From: Dyella japonica A8
Lineage (GTDB): Bacteria > Pseudomonadota > Gammaproteobacteria > Xanthomonadales > Rhodanobacteraceae
NCBI RefSeq assembly: GCF_000725385.1
Contig: NZ_CP008884.1
Span: 4,216,001 to 4,280,000, forward strand
Length of the DNA: 64,000 nucleotides
Direction: 5' to 3'
Every line of letters begins with the position of its first letter. The first letter of the stretch is position 1. This document shows positions 55,798 to 64,000 of the stretch, piece after piece. A program made the position numbers and the translations under genes. Under the pieces are notes generated by a model. The model did not search any database, was not told the origin of the DNA, and was given only the letters and a program-made list of their open reading frames with translations.

Positions 55798-56105
55798 GGC
55801 TATTTACTCTCTATGTCTGTTGTTATGAAAAGCCGGCGGTTAGGTCCGACTTCCCGCGGTTACCCGCTGGTGAAGCCCTTCGTGGTACGGGCTCTTATTG
55901 AGCAAGACGGCCAGGCTGGCCGTTTTAGGCGTCTGCAAAATCCGAGGGATCAACACTCGTCAGACCGCCAAAACCAAGCGACCAAGGCGGTCGCCCGAAA
56001 CATCGCGCGGCCCGAGGGCCGCTTTTGACAGAGCTGGCGAGCGCACCGGGGTACGCTCGCCAGTTCGTCGGTGCAGCAGGCGGCCGCGAACGACCGCCGA
56101 AAACA
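55798..56105 (-). other. Unusually long, structured spacer between rpoA and rplQ
   Basis: No gene is seen. Three GC stems are present: a 10-bp perfect hairpin (CTGGCGAGCG 56034-56043 with CGCTCGCCAG 56054-56063), GCGGCCC-GAG-GGCCGC near 56010, and GGCCAG-GCTGGCC near 55911. In most proteobacteria this gap is well under 100 bases. The stems may separate or modulate expression of rplQ. Confidence 0.6.
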
Positions 56106-57104
56106 TCAGCCCAACTGCATGCCGTGGGACAGGCCCGGCGGCGGCCAGTTTTCGAGCTTCATACCCAGGGCCAGACCACGACCACCCAGCACGTCCTTGA
56201 TTTCGGTCAGGGACTTCTTGCCGAGGTTCGGCGTCTTGAGCAGTTCGACTTCCGTCTTCTGCACCAGGTCGCCGATGTAGTAGATGCTCTCGGCCTTCAG
56301 ACAGTTAGCCGAACGCACGGTGAGCTCCAGGTCGTCGATCGGACGGAGCAGCAGCGGGTCGAAACCGCCCTTCTCCGCCTTGTCCGTAGCGCTCTCGCGA
56401 CGCGAGAAGTCACCGAACACCGACAGCTGGTCGTTGAGGATCTCGGCGGCCTTGCGAACCGCGTCTTCCGCACCGATGGTGCCGTTGGTTTCGATGTCCA
56501 GCACGAGCTTGTCGAGGTTGGTGCGCTGTTCCACACGGGCAGCGTCCACTTCGTAAGCCACGCGCAGCACCGGCGCGAACGAGGCATCGAGCTGCAGGCG
56601 ACCGATCGGACGAGCTTCATCGTCCGGATGCTGGCGCGCGCTGGCCGGCTGGTAGCCGACGCCGCGACGCACCTTCAGGCGCATGTTGAGCGCGATGTCC
56701 TTGGTCAGGTGGCAGATCACATGCTCGGGGTTGATGATTTCCACCGAGTGGTCGACGGCGATGTCGCCGGCGGTGACCACGCCCTTGCCCTTCTTGGACA
56801 GGGTCAGGGTGACTTCGTCACCCGAGTGCTGGCGAATCGCCACGTCCTTGAGGTTCAGCAGGACTTCGATCACGTCCTCCTGCAGTCCTTCCAGCGTGGT
56901 GTATTCGTGCAGCACGCCATCAATTTCCACCTCGACGATGGCAGAGCCAGGGATCGAGGAAAGCAGCACGCGACGCAGCGCGTTGCCCAGGGTGTGGCCA
57001 AAACCACGCTCGAGCGGCTCCACCACCACCTTGGCGCGGTTGGCACCGAGCTGCTCGACGCTGAGGCCGCGAGGCCGCAGCACGCTAGTTGACGAAACTG
57101 CCAT
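56106..57104 (-). CDS. rpoA: RNA polymerase subunit alpha
   Basis: A 332-residue subunit. The N-terminal dimerisation domain has [20 protein letters not shown] and the C-terminal domain (about 250-332) has [20 protein letters not shown], the helix that binds UP elements and activators, then [16 protein letters not shown]. Length fits the family (329). Preceded by rpsD after 16 bases. Confidence 0.98.
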   Translation of the reverse strand: MAVSSTSVLRPRGLSVEQLGANRAKVVVEPLERGFGHTLGNALRRVLLSSIPGSAIVEVEIDGVLHEYTTLEGLQEDVIEVLLNLKDVAIRQHSGDEVTLTLSKKGKGVVTAGDIAVDHSVEIINPEHVICHLTKDIALNMRLKVRRGVGYQPASARQHPDDEARPIGRLQLDASFAPVLRVAYEVDAARVEQRTNLDKLVLDIETNGTIGAEDAVRKAAEILNDQLSVFGDFSRRESATDKAEKGGFDPLLLRPIDDLELTVRSANCLKAESIYYIGDLVQKTEVELLKTPNLGKKSLTEIKDVLGGRGLALGMKLENWPPPGLSHGMQLG

Positions 57105-57120
57105 GCAGGGCTCCGGTTGA

Positions 57121-57747
57121 TTACTTCGAGTAGAGCTCGACGATCAGGCTCTCGTTGATGTCGGTCGGCAGATCGCCACGGTCCGGCATCGACTTGAACG
57201 TACCTTCGAACTTCTTGCTGTCGACTTCGACCCACTGCGGACGCAGGTCCATGGTGTCGAACACGGTCGCCGCTTCCTGCACGCGCAGCTGGGTGCGGGC
57301 GCGCTCAGTCAGGGCCACCACGTCACCAGCGCGAACCTGGTACGACGGGATGTTCACCTTCTTGCCGTTGACCAGCACGGCCTTGTGGCCGACCAGCTGA
57401 CGGGCCTGGGCGCGGGTGACCGCGAAGCCCATGCGGTAAACGACGTTGTCCAGACGGCTTTCGAGCAGGCGCAGCAGGTTTTCGCCGGTGTTGCCCTTGA
57501 GGGTCGACGCCTTGGCGTAGTAGTTGCTGAACTGGCGCTCGAGCACGCCGTAGATACGCTTGACCTTCTGCTTTTCACGCAGCTGCAGCGCGTAGTCCGA
57601 CATACGCATGCGCTTGTTGGCGCCATGCTGGCCGGGCTTGTTTTCAAGCTTGCACTTCGAGTCCAGCGCGCGCGCCGGGCTCTTCAGACTCAGATCTGCA
57701 CCCTCGCGGCGGGCGAGTTTGCAGGTAGCTCCACGATAACGGGCCAT
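57121..57747 (-). CDS. rpsD: 30S ribosomal protein S4
   Basis: A 208-residue primary 16S rRNA binder and operon regulator in E. coli. [19 protein letters not shown] opens it, with [24 protein letters not shown] the S4 RNA-binding domain core (S4/Hsp15 fold). Confidence 0.97.
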   Translation of the reverse strand: MARYRGATCKLARREGADLSLKSPARALDSKCKLENKPGQHGANKRMRMSDYALQLREKQKVKRIYGVLERQFSNYYAKASTLKGNTGENLLRLLESRLDNVVYRMGFAVTRAQARQLVGHKAVLVNGKKVNIPSYQVRAGDVVALTERARTQLRVQEAATVFDTMDLRPQWVEVDSKKFEGTFKSMPDRGDLPTDINESLIVELYSK

Positions 57748-57758
57748 GGGTGTGCTCC

Positions 57759-58145
57759 TTAGACTCGACGCTTCTTCGGGGGACGGCAGCCGTTATGCGG
57801 AATCGGCGTGACGTCGATGATGTTGAGGACCTTGTAACCGAGGGCGTTCAGCGAACGCACGGCCGACTCACGACCCGGACCCGGGCCCTTGATACGGACT
57901 TCCACGGTCTTCACGCCGTAGTCGCCAGCAGCGCGGCCGGCCTTTTCGGCGGCAACCTGGGCTGCGAACGGGGTCGACTTGCGCGAGCCGCGGAAACCCG
58001 CGCCGCCGGCAGTCGCCCACGACAGGGCGTTACCCTGGCGGTCGGTGATCGTGACGATGGTGTTGTTGAAGGAGGCCTGCACGTGGGCCACGGCATCCGT
58101 GACAACGCGCTTGATCTTCTTCTTGGTCTTGACAGGCTTAGCCAT
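57759..58145 (-). CDS. rpsK: 30S ribosomal protein S11
   Basis: A 128-residue protein ending [17 protein letters not shown], the S11 signature; it contains [20 protein letters not shown]. It belongs to the rpsM-rpsK-rpsD-rpoA alpha operon. Confidence 0.97.
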   Translation of the reverse strand: MAKPVKTKKKIKRVVTDAVAHVQASFNNTIVTITDRQGNALSWATAGGAGFRGSRKSTPFAAQVAAEKAGRAAGDYGVKTVEVRIKGPGPGRESAVRSLNALGYKVLNIIDVTPIPHNGCRPPKKRRV

Positions 58146-58157
58146 GTTCGGAATCCG

Positions 58158-58514
58158 TTACTTCTTGATGGCGCGACGCGGGCCCTTGCGGGTGCGTGCA
58201 TTGGTACGCGTGCGCTGGCCGCGCACCGGCAGGCCACGGCGATGACGCAGACCGCGGTAGCAACCCAGATCCATCAGACGCTTGATGGCGATACCCACCT
58301 CGCGACGCAGATCGCCTTCGACGACGTACTTACCGATTTCGTGACGAAGCTTTTCGACTTCGCCTTCACTCAGGGACTTGATCTGCGTGGTGGGAACCAC
58401 GCCTGCGTCCGCGCAGACCTTCTTGGCCCGGCTGCGGCCGATCCCGTAAATGCTCTGCAGGCCAACCCAGACATGCTTCTGGACCGGCAAATTGACACCC
58501 GCGATGCGCGCCAT
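58158..58514 (-). CDS. rpsM: 30S ribosomal protein S13
   Basis: A 118-residue head protein with [19 protein letters not shown] at the start and [20 protein letters not shown] at the basic C-terminus. It heads the alpha operon, with a promoter candidate 40-70 bases upstream. Confidence 0.97.
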   Translation of the reverse strand: MARIAGVNLPVQKHVWVGLQSIYGIGRSRAKKVCADAGVVPTTQIKSLSEGEVEKLRHEIGKYVVEGDLRREVGIAIKRLMDLGCYRGLRHRRGLPVRGQRTRTNARTRKGPRRAIKK

Positions 58515-58556
58515 GATGTACTTTCTCCGATGCGTTTCGTGCGCGGTAAACGCGCA

Positions 58557-58585
58557 ATTCTAACTGTAAACGACCCAACAGGAAA
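58557..58585 (-). promoter_or_regulatory. Candidate internal promoter for rpsM (alpha operon)
   Basis: On the minus strand, -35 TTTCCT (58585-58580), 17-base spacer, -10 TAGAAT (58562-58557). It is 43 bases upstream of the rpsM ATG and directly after the hairpin at 58591-58609. Confidence 0.45.
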
Positions 58586-58590
58586 GCCCT

Positions 58591-58609
58591 GCGGCACCAG
58601 GGGTGCCGC
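58591..58609 (-). terminator. Hairpin between secY and rpsM
   Basis: GCGGCACC, loop AGG, GGTGCCGC: an 8-bp perfect stem after the secY stop. On the minus strand the exit is only mildly T-rich (AGGGCTTTCC), so partial termination is plausible. Confidence 0.45.
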
Positions 58610-58651
58610 CGCCCTCCGACTTAGACCAACTTCCCACCACCCCAGCAGCCA

Positions 58652-59977
58652 TCAGTTGCGGCGGAGGTTGGCCTTCTTGAGCAGGCTTTCATACTGGTGA
58701 CTGACCAAGTGCGCCTGCACCTGGGCAGTGAAATCCATCACCACCACCACCACGATCAGCAGAGAGGTGCCGCCGAAGTAGAAGGGGACGTGCCACGCCT
58801 TTTGCATAAACGAGGGAACCAGACAGACCAGCACCAGGTAGAGGGCGCCGACACCGGTCAGACGGGTCATCACGTTATCGATGTAATCGGCCGTCGAGCG
58901 GCCGGGACGGATACCCGGAATCAGGGCGCCGGAGCGCTTGAGGTTATCCGCCGTCTCCTGGGAGTTGAACACGATCGCCGTATAGAAGAAGGCGAAGGTG
59001 ATCACCAGCACCGCGAAGACGATGTCGTACAGCGGCTCACCCGGGGTCAGCGCCTGGGTCAGCTCGGTCAGCCAGCGGGACTGGTGACCCTGGCCGAACC
59101 AGGTGGCCGCGGTGGCCGGGAACATCAGCAGGCTCGACGCGAAGATCGGCGGGATCACGCCCGACATGTTGATCTTCAGCGGCAGGTGCGACGTCTGGTT
59201 CATGTAGGCCCGCTGACCTCCGGAACGACGCGCGTAGTTCACGGTGATGCGCCGCTGGGCGCGCTCCATGAACACCACGAACGCCGTCACCGCCAGGATC
59301 AGGCCGACCACCATGATCATCCGGATCACGGAGAGCTCGCCGTTGCTGGCCATGGTCAGCGTGTGCGCCACCGCACCCGGCAGACCGGCCACGATGCCGG
59401 CGAAGATCAACAGCGAGATACCGTTGCCGATACCGCGCTCGGTGATCTGCTCACCCAGCCACATCAGGAACATCGTGCCGGCGGTGAGGCCGACGATCGA
59501 TGCCAGGATGAAGCCCATGCCCGGCGTGTACACCACCGGCGCGCCACCCGATGCCACCTGCTTCTGCAGGGCCACCGCGATGCCGAACGCCTGGAATGCC
59601 GCCAGACCGACCGTGCCGAAGCGGGTGTAGGTGGTCATCTTGCGACGACCCGCCTCACCTTCCTTGCGCAGCGCCTGCAGACTCGGGATAACCGAGCCCA
59701 TCATCTGCACCACGATGGATGCGGAGATGTAGGGCACGACGCCGAGCGCGAACACCGAGAAGCGTGCCAGCGAGCCACCCGAGAACATGTTGAACATGTT
59801 CATCAGGCCGCCGCCCTGCTCGATCAGGTTCGTCATGGCTTCCGGGTTGACGCCCGGAACCGGGATGAAGGAACCAAGACGGAAGACGATCAGCGCACCA
59901 ATCACGAAGAAGATGCGCTGACGCAGTTCCGTCAGCTTGCCGAGCGATCCGAGCGATGTGCCCTGGGCTGCCGCCAC
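58652..59977 (-). CDS. secY: Protein translocase subunit SecY
   Basis: A 441-residue, ten-helix channel of the Sec translocase. Early [20 protein letters not shown] and PGVNPEAM, plug and lateral-gate helices, the loop [20 protein letters not shown] and the end [19 protein letters not shown] are clear. The start codon is GTG at 59977, read with GGAG that overlaps the rplO stop. It follows rplO by four bases. No rpmJ follows it before rpsM. Confidence 0.97.
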   Translation of the reverse strand: MAAAQGTSLGSLGKLTELRQRIFFVIGALIVFRLGSFIPVPGVNPEAMTNLIEQGGGLMNMFNMFSGGSLARFSVFALGVVPYISASIVVQMMGSVIPSLQALRKEGEAGRRKMTTYTRFGTVGLAAFQAFGIAVALQKQVASGGAPVVYTPGMGFILASIVGLTAGTMFLMWLGEQITERGIGNGISLLIFAGIVAGLPGAVAHTLTMASNGELSVIRMIMVVGLILAVTAFVVFMERAQRRITVNYARRSGGQRAYMNQTSHLPLKINMSGVIPPIFASSLLMFPATAATWFGQGHQSRWLTELTQALTPGEPLYDIVFAVLVITFAFFYTAIVFNSQETADNLKRSGALIPGIRPGRSTADYIDNVMTRLTGVGALYLVLVCLVPSFMQKAWHVPFYFGGTSLLIVVVVVMDFTAQVQAHLVSHQYESLLKKANLRRN

Positions 59978-59981
59978 GTGA

Positions 59982-60413
59982 TTACTCCACGCTGCCGCCG
60001 GCAGCTTCGATCGCTGCCTTGGCGCCGGCCGTGGCCAGCACGCCCGACAGCTTCACCGCGCGGCCGATCTCGCCCTTGGCGACGACCTTGACCTTCTTGG
60101 CGCGGCTGTCGATCAGACCGGCCTGGTGCAGGACGATCGGGTCGATCACGTCAGCCTTCAGGCTGGCCAGCTGATACAGGAACACTTCCTGGCTCTCGGC
60201 CTTCTTCAGCGAACGGAAGCCGACCTTCGGCAGGCGGCGCTGCAGCGGCATCTGACCGCCTTCGAAGCCGTACTTATGGGTGCCGCCCGCGCGAGCGTGC
60301 TGACCCTTGTGACCGCGACCGGCGGTCTTGCCCAGGCCCGAACCGATACCGCGACCGACGCGAAGGCGGGTCTTGCGGGCACCGGCGGCCGGCTTGATGT
60401 CGTTAAGACGCAT
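59982..60413 (-). CDS. rplO: 50S ribosomal protein L15
   Basis: A 143-residue protein with the GR-rich start [20 protein letters not shown] followed by [18 protein letters not shown], an extended basic stretch, then the globular domain. The rpmD-rplO-secY order is the standard spc sequence. Confidence 0.97.
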   Translation of the reverse strand: MRLNDIKPAAGARKTRLRVGRGIGSGLGKTAGRGHKGQHARAGGTHKYGFEGGQMPLQRRLPKVGFRSLKKAESQEVFLYQLASLKADVIDPIVLHQAGLIDSRAKKVKVVAKGEIGRAVKLSGVLATAGAKAAIEAAGGSVE

Positions 60414-60418
60414 GGTGA

Positions 60419-60613
60419 TTACTCCTCAACCCGCACGAGGTAATAGACCGTGTTGATCAGGCCACGCACCTGCGGGCTGTCCTTCAGTTCACGGACGTCG
60501 TTGAGCTTGTTCAGGCCGAGCGCCTTGACGCTCAGGCGATGACGGCTCTGCACACCGCGCAGGCCCTTGACCAGGCGCACGCGCACGGTGGCGGCGGTTT
60601 CGTTCTTAGCCAT
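60419..60613 (-). CDS. rpmD: 50S ribosomal protein L30
   Basis: A 64-residue protein starting [21 protein letters not shown] set the ATG at 60613; a longer frame adds 20 residues from inside rpsE. It overlaps rpsE by eight bases. Confidence 0.95.
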   Translation of the reverse strand: MAKNETAATVRVRLVKGLRGVQSRHRLSVKALGLNKLNDVRELKDSPQVRGLINTVYYLVRVEE

Positions 60614-61115
60614 TGCCCAGCACCTCTTCAATGGTCTTGCCGCGCTTGGCAGCGATCTGCTTCGGCGAGGCAACGGCCTGCAGGCCCTTGATGGTCGCGC
60701 GGACCAGGTTGATCGGGTTGCGCGAACCGACGGCCTTGGCCAGCACGTTCTTCACGCCCACCACTTCCAGCACGGCGCGCATGGCACCGCCGGCGATGAC
60801 GCCAGTACCTTCAGAGGCCGGCTGCATGAACACGCGGGCTGCGCCGTGGTTGGCCTTGATGGCGTACCACAGGGTGCCGTTGTTCAGATCGATGCTCACC
60901 ATGTTGCGGCGGGCGCGGTCCATGGCCTTGGAGATGGCGACCGGCACTTCACGCGCCTTGCCATAGCCGAAGCCCACGCGACCTTCGCCGTCGCCGACCA
61001 CGGTCAGCGCGGTGAAGCTCATCTGGCGGCCACCCTTCACGGTCTTGGCCACGCGGTTGACGGCAATCAGCTTCTCGAGCAGGCCGTCCGAATTTTCGCG
61101 ATCGGTAGAAGACAT
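60606..61115 (-). CDS. rpsE: 30S ribosomal protein S5
   Basis: A 169-residue protein: start at 61115 ([20 protein letters not shown]), the dsRBD-like RNA-binding part ([20 protein letters not shown]), then [15 protein letters not shown]. It contributes to decoding accuracy. A 121-base gap separates it from rplR. Confidence 0.96.
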   Translation of the reverse strand: MSSTDRENSDGLLEKLIAVNRVAKTVKGGRQMSFTALTVVGDGEGRVGFGYGKAREVPVAISKAMDRARRNMVSIDLNNGTLWYAIKANHGAARVFMQPASEGTGVIAGGAMRAVLEVVGVKNVLAKAVGSRNPINLVRATIKGLQAVASPKQIAAKRGKTIEEVLGNG

Positions 61116-61236
61116 GTTCTTTTTCCGTATGCCCAGCGAACCGGGACTTTTGCTTGCGGCTGTGCCGCTTGGAGTTGTAGGTACTTCGAGTGGGTTCAAG
61201 TGCCGGCTTCACACCGGCACCTGAAACCGGACTGGC

Positions 61237-61590
61237 TTAGAACTTCAGGCCAGCTTCGCGAGCCGCATCGGCCAGAGCCTTGATGCGACCGTGGTAGCGG
61301 AAGCCCGAGCGATCAAACGCCACGGACTCGATACCGGCAGCCAGCGCGCGCTCAGCCACGGCCTTGCCGACAGCGGCGGCAGCGGTCAGGTTCTTCGTGC
61401 CCTTCAGGCCTTCAGCAACCGACTTCTGCACCGTCGAAGCGGCAGCCACCACGCTCTGGCCATCGGCGGCGAACACCTGTGCGTACAGGTGCTGACCGGT
61501 GCGATGCACCGAGAGACGGGCAACGGCGAGCTTGCGGATGTGGGCGCGGGTGGACTTGGCGCGACGCAGGCGGGATTCGTTCTTGTTCAT
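61237..61590 (-). CDS. rplR: 50S ribosomal protein L18
   Basis: A 117-residue 5S rRNA binding protein with [20 protein letters not shown] at the start and [20 protein letters not shown] near the end. Standard position between rplF and rpsE. Confidence 0.96.
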   Translation of the reverse strand: MNKNESRLRRAKSTRAHIRKLAVARLSVHRTGQHLYAQVFAADGQSVVAAASTVQKSVAEGLKGTKNLTAAAAVGKAVAERALAAGIESVAFDRSGFRYHGRIKALADAAREAGLKF

Positions 61591-61619
61591 CGTGTTCTCT
61601 CCAGGAAGCGGATAGGCGA

Positions 61620-62147
61620 TTAGGCCTTCTTGGCTTCCTTCAGGGTGATCTTCTCGCCAGAGTAGCGCACGCCCTTGCCCTTGTAGGGCTCCGGCGGACG
61701 GAAGCCGCGGATCTTGGCAGCCACTTCACCCACGCGCTGCTTGTCCGAACCCTTGATGAGGATTTCGGTCTGCGACGGGGTTTCGATGGTGATGCCTTCC
61801 GGAGCGTCGAACACGACCGGATGCGAGAAGCCCAGAGCGATGTTCAGCGACTTGCCGGCCATCGAGGCACGGTAGCCCACGCCGACCAGCTCGAGCTTGC
61901 GCTCGAAACCGTCGGAAACGCCCTTGACCATATTGGCCAGCAGCGCACGCAGGGTGCCACCGAACTTGTCGTCTGCGCCTTCGGCCACGGCGATGTTCGC
62001 CACGCCGTTCTCGACGGAAACGGATGCGCCCGGCAGGGCATGGGTCGCCAGGGTGCCCTTCGGGCCCTTGACGGTGATACCGGCAGCGTTCGAGGTGATC
62101 TCAACGCCCTTCGGCAGGGTAATCGGCTGTTTGGCAACGCGGGACAT
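61620..62147 (-). CDS. rplF: 50S ribosomal protein L6
   Basis: A 175-residue protein beginning [20 protein letters not shown], with two similar domains and the end [21 protein letters not shown] set the ATG at 62147; 18 upstream codons overlap the rpsH end region and do not match L6. Confidence 0.96.
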   Translation of the reverse strand: MSRVAKQPITLPKGVEITSNAAGITVKGPKGTLATHALPGASVSVENGVANIAVAEGADDKFGGTLRALLANMVKGVSDGFERKLELVGVGYRASMAGKSLNIALGFSHPVVFDAPEGITIETPSQTEILIKGSDKQRVGEVAAKIRGFRPPEPYKGKGVRYSGEKITLKEAKKA

Positions 62148-62157
62148 CGTCGGCTCC

Positions 62158-62553
62158 TTATGCGACCTGGCCGATGACTTCGCCGCCCAGACCCTTGGCA
62201 CGGGCCTGCGCGTCGGTCAGCAAACCGGCGGAAGTCGAGATGATCGAGATACCCAGGCCACCCAGGACCTTCGGCAGCTCATCCTTGCCGCGGTAGACGC
62301 GGAGGCCGGAGCGGCTGACACGGGTAATGGATTCGATGGCCGGACGGCCTTCGAAATACTTGAGCTTGATCTCGAGCACCGGCTTGCCTTCCGCAACGGA
62401 GGCCTTGGCGTCGAGGATATAGCCCTCGTTCTTAAGAAGGTTGGCGATGGCCACCTTCAGCTTCGACGACGGCATGTTTACGGTCTGCTTGCCCGTGAGC
62501 TGGGCATTGCGGATGCGCGTAAACAGATCGGCGATGGGATCAGTCATGCTCAT
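62158..62553 (-). CDS. rpsH: 30S ribosomal protein S8
   Basis: A 131-residue protein: [20 protein letters not shown], then a C-terminal [21 protein letters not shown]8 binds 16S rRNA and represses the spc operon in E. coli. It is preceded by a 225-base gap with a promoter-like element, an unusual place for an internal start. Confidence 0.96.
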   Translation of the reverse strand: MSMTDPIADLFTRIRNAQLTGKQTVNMPSSKLKVAIANLLKNEGYILDAKASVAEGKPVLEIKLKYFEGRPAIESITRVSRSGLRVYRGKDELPKVLGGLGISIISTSAGLLTDAQARAKGLGGEVIGQVA

Positions 62554-62651
62554 GAAAACATCCTTCAGAGTGCACCGATATCCGAAAAACCGGAAATCTG
62601 TTTTGAGTTGTATGCCGGCACAGGGCCGACCTGCGGGGACGCAGACCGACG

Positions 62652-62657
62652 ACTATA
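62652..62657 (-). promoter_or_regulatory. Extended -10 promoter candidate before rpsH
   Basis: On the minus strand TGCTATAGT gives TATAGT with TG one base upstream. It is about 100 bases before the rpsH ATG, after the hairpin at 62704-62730. Confidence 0.5.
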
Positions 62658-62703
62658 GCAGCATTTTTCCGACTTTGCGAATAACGGCACGTAATCGCGC
62701 CAA

Positions 62704-62730
62704 CGGCGGCAAGCCTGGGGCCTGCCGCCG
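62704..62730 (-). terminator. Hairpin between rpsN and rpsH
   Basis: CGGCGGCA (62704-62711) pairs with TGCCGCCG (62723-62730). There is no adjacent T run on exit; AAAAA comes some 40 bases later. It may attenuate read-through from rpsN. Confidence 0.4.
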
Positions 62731-62778
62731 CATCGGAACGGGACAAGGCTTGCGCCCTGCCCCGCCCAGTTTGGGGTC

Positions 62779-63084
62779 TTACCAGCTGGCCTTGCGCAGG
62801 CCAGGAACGTCGCCACGCATGGTGGCTTCGCGCAGCTTGTTACGGCCGAGGCCGAACTTCTGGTACACGGCGCGCGGACGACCGGTCAGCGCGCAGCGGG
62901 TACGCTGGCGGGCCGGGCTGGCGTCACGCGGCTGCTTCTGCAGCTTGGCCTGGGCTTCCATCTTCTCCTCGTAGGAGGCGGTGGGGCTCAGCACGATCGC
63001 CTTCAGTTCGGCGCGCTTGGCGGCGTACTTCTTGGCGAGCTTGGTCCGCTTGAGATCGCGGTTGATCATCGAGGTCTTTGCCAT
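62779..63084 (-). CDS. rpsN: 30S ribosomal protein S14 (zinc-independent type)
   Basis: A 101-residue S14 ([20 protein letters not shown]) with [20 protein letters not shown] at the core. It lacks the four-Cys zinc ribbon and has the long C- form. The last residues are GLRKASW as usual. Confidence 0.96.
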   Translation of the reverse strand: MAKTSMINRDLKRTKLAKKYAAKRAELKAIVLSPTASYEEKMEAQAKLQKQPRDASPARQRTRCALTGRPRAVYQKFGLGRNKLREATMRGDVPGLRKASW

Positions 63085-63101
63085 GATTTCTCTCGCGGCT
63101 C

Positions 63102-63644
63102 TTAGTTGCGGAACGGGAAGCTGAAGGCTTCCAGCAGCGCCTTGGCTTCTTCGTCGGTCTTGGCGGTGGTGGTGATGGAGATATCCATACCGCGCATCGC
63201 GTCGACGGCGTCGAAGTCGATTTCCGGGAAGATGATCTGTTCCTTGATGCCGAAGTTGTAGTTACCACGGCCATCGAAGGCACGACCCGAGACACCACGG
63301 AAGTCGCGCGTACGCGGCAGCGAGATGTTGATCAGGCGATCGAGGAATTCCCACATCTGGGCACGGCGCAGGGTGACCTTGCAGCCGATCGGCCAGCCGT
63401 CGCGGATCTTGAACGAGGCAACCGACACGCGGGCCTTCGTCTGGATCGGCTTCTGGCCGGAGATCTTGGCCATGTCGGCCACGGCGTTCTCGAGCACCTT
63501 CTTGTTGCCCGCCGCTTCGCCCACGCCCATGTTCAGCGTGATCTTGGTGATGCGGGGAACCTGCATCACGTTCTGGTAACCAAAACGCTCGGTGAGCTTC
63601 TGGATGACCTGGTCTTTGTAAAACGTTTCGAGACGCGTCGTCAT
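63102..63644 (-). CDS. rplE: 50S ribosomal protein L5
   Basis: A 180-residue 5S rRNA and P-site tRNA contact protein: [20 protein letters not shown], then [16 protein letters not shown], and [20 protein letters not shown] at the end. Standard position between rplX and rpsN. Confidence 0.97.
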   Translation of the reverse strand: MTTRLETFYKDQVIQKLTERFGYQNVMQVPRITKITLNMGVGEAAGNKKVLENAVADMAKISGQKPIQTKARVSVASFKIRDGWPIGCKVTLRRAQMWEFLDRLINISLPRTRDFRGVSGRAFDGRGNYNFGIKEQIIFPEIDFDAVDAMRGMDISITTTAKTDEEAKALLEAFSFPFRN

Positions 63645-63654
63645 GATTTATTCC

Positions 63655-63969
63655 TTACGCGTCCACAACTTCGCCGTTGGACTTGAACACGCGCACCTTA
63701 CGCCCATCAGAGAGCGTCTTGGCGCCAACGCGTTCACCCTTGCCCGTGGCGGAGTTGAACAGCTGGACGTTGGAGATATGGATCGAAGCTTCACGCTCGA
63801 CGATGCCGCCAGCCTGGTTGGCCTGGGGGTTCGGCTTGGTGTGACGCTTGACCAGGTTCACGTTGGAGACGAACACGCGGTCGCCATCAACGCGCAGCAC
63901 GTCGCCGCGCTGACCCTTGTTCTTGCCGGTGATCACGAGGACCTGATCACCCTTGCGGATACGGTTCAT
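63655..63969 (-). CDS. rplX: 50S ribosomal protein L24
   Basis: A 104-residue KOW protein: [20 protein letters not shown], followed by the RGDVLRV KOW motif and [18 protein letters not shown]. It is an assembly initiator of the large subunit. Confidence 0.97.
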   Translation of the reverse strand: MNRIRKGDQVLVITGKNKGQRGDVLRVDGDRVFVSNVNLVKRHTKPNPQANQAGGIVEREASIHISNVQLFNSATGKGERVGAKTLSDGRKVRVFKSNGEVVDA

Positions 63970-63983
63970 GGTCTGGACTCCGC

Positions 63984-64000
63984 TCAGAGCACTTCGGGCG
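63984..64000 (-). CDS. rplN: 50S ribosomal protein L14, last codons only
   Basis: Only 17 bases are in the window. On the minus strand they end ...PEVL-stop, the fixed L14 C-terminus (usually SLAPEVL), at the place where rplN is expected before rplX. Confidence 0.75.

Overview
The window is a high-GC chromosomal segment of a gammaproteobacterium of the Xanthomonadales/Lysobacterales, most likely Rhodanobacteraceae (Dyella, Luteibacter, Rhodanobacter or relatives). This is inferred from gene order (map divergent from rpsB-tsf-pyrH-frr-uppS-cdsA-dxr-rseP-bamA-lpxD-fabZ-lpxA-lpxB-rnhB...dnaE-accA-tilS), a class II DAHP synthase, a xanthomonalisin-like S53 peptidase, and dispersed REP-like palindromes. 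Nearly all of it is conserved core chromosome. I see no prophage, insertion sequence, CRISPR array, tRNA or rRNA.

Layout. 1-2631: the 5' part of glnD and map on the minus strand, with a 766-base repeat-bearing spacer between them. 2675-17607: plus-strand superoperon for translation (rpsB, tsf, frr), UMP kinase, isoprenoid and phospholipid synthesis (uppS, cdsA, dxr), envelope proteolysis and OMP assembly (rseP, bamA), lipid A synthesis (lpxD-fabZ-lpxA-lpxB) and rnhB. 17950-20539: a small unknown protein, an amino acid permease and a TlpA-like thioredoxin. 20632-25524: dnaE (with a decayed tandem copy of its own 3' end) and accA. 25837-31724: a secreted beta-propeller, a NYN-LOTUS protein overlapping tilS, xseB overlapping ispA, a secreted Gly/His/Met-rich protein and a DUF4870 membrane protein. 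31848-40997: pmbA and tldD (two halves of the TldD/E peptidase, 5 kb apart) around DUF1653, darP, a YeiH exporter coupled to a four-Cys small protein, and a secreted S53 peptidase; then a sterol-desaturase-family membrane enzyme. 41105-53178: yhdP-rng, a DNA glycosylase, a LysR/NAD-epimerase divergent pair, two overlapping cytochrome c genes and a MASE1 membrane protein with a degenerate kinase core. 53347-55245: class II DAHP synthase and dsbB. 55417-64000 (minus strand): alpha operon and distal spc operon, from rplQ back to the last codons of rplN.

The most unusual signals lie between genes: a 124-bp tandem duplication of the dnaE tail with a frameshift in the copy; a 33-bp four-copy tandem array that looks grown out of one half of a REP element; three inverted doublets of a GTGGGAGCGCACCCTG-type palindrome; a long nested inverted repeat in the pmbA/DUF1653 divergent region; and hairpin-plus-promoter arrangements that appear to split the ribosomal-protein operon. 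Among proteins, the best candidates for undescribed function are the YeiH/four-Cys pair, the NYN-LOTUS/tilS overlap, the orphan cytochrome pair and the histidine-less MASE1 protein. I did not find a clearly novel multi-gene system.
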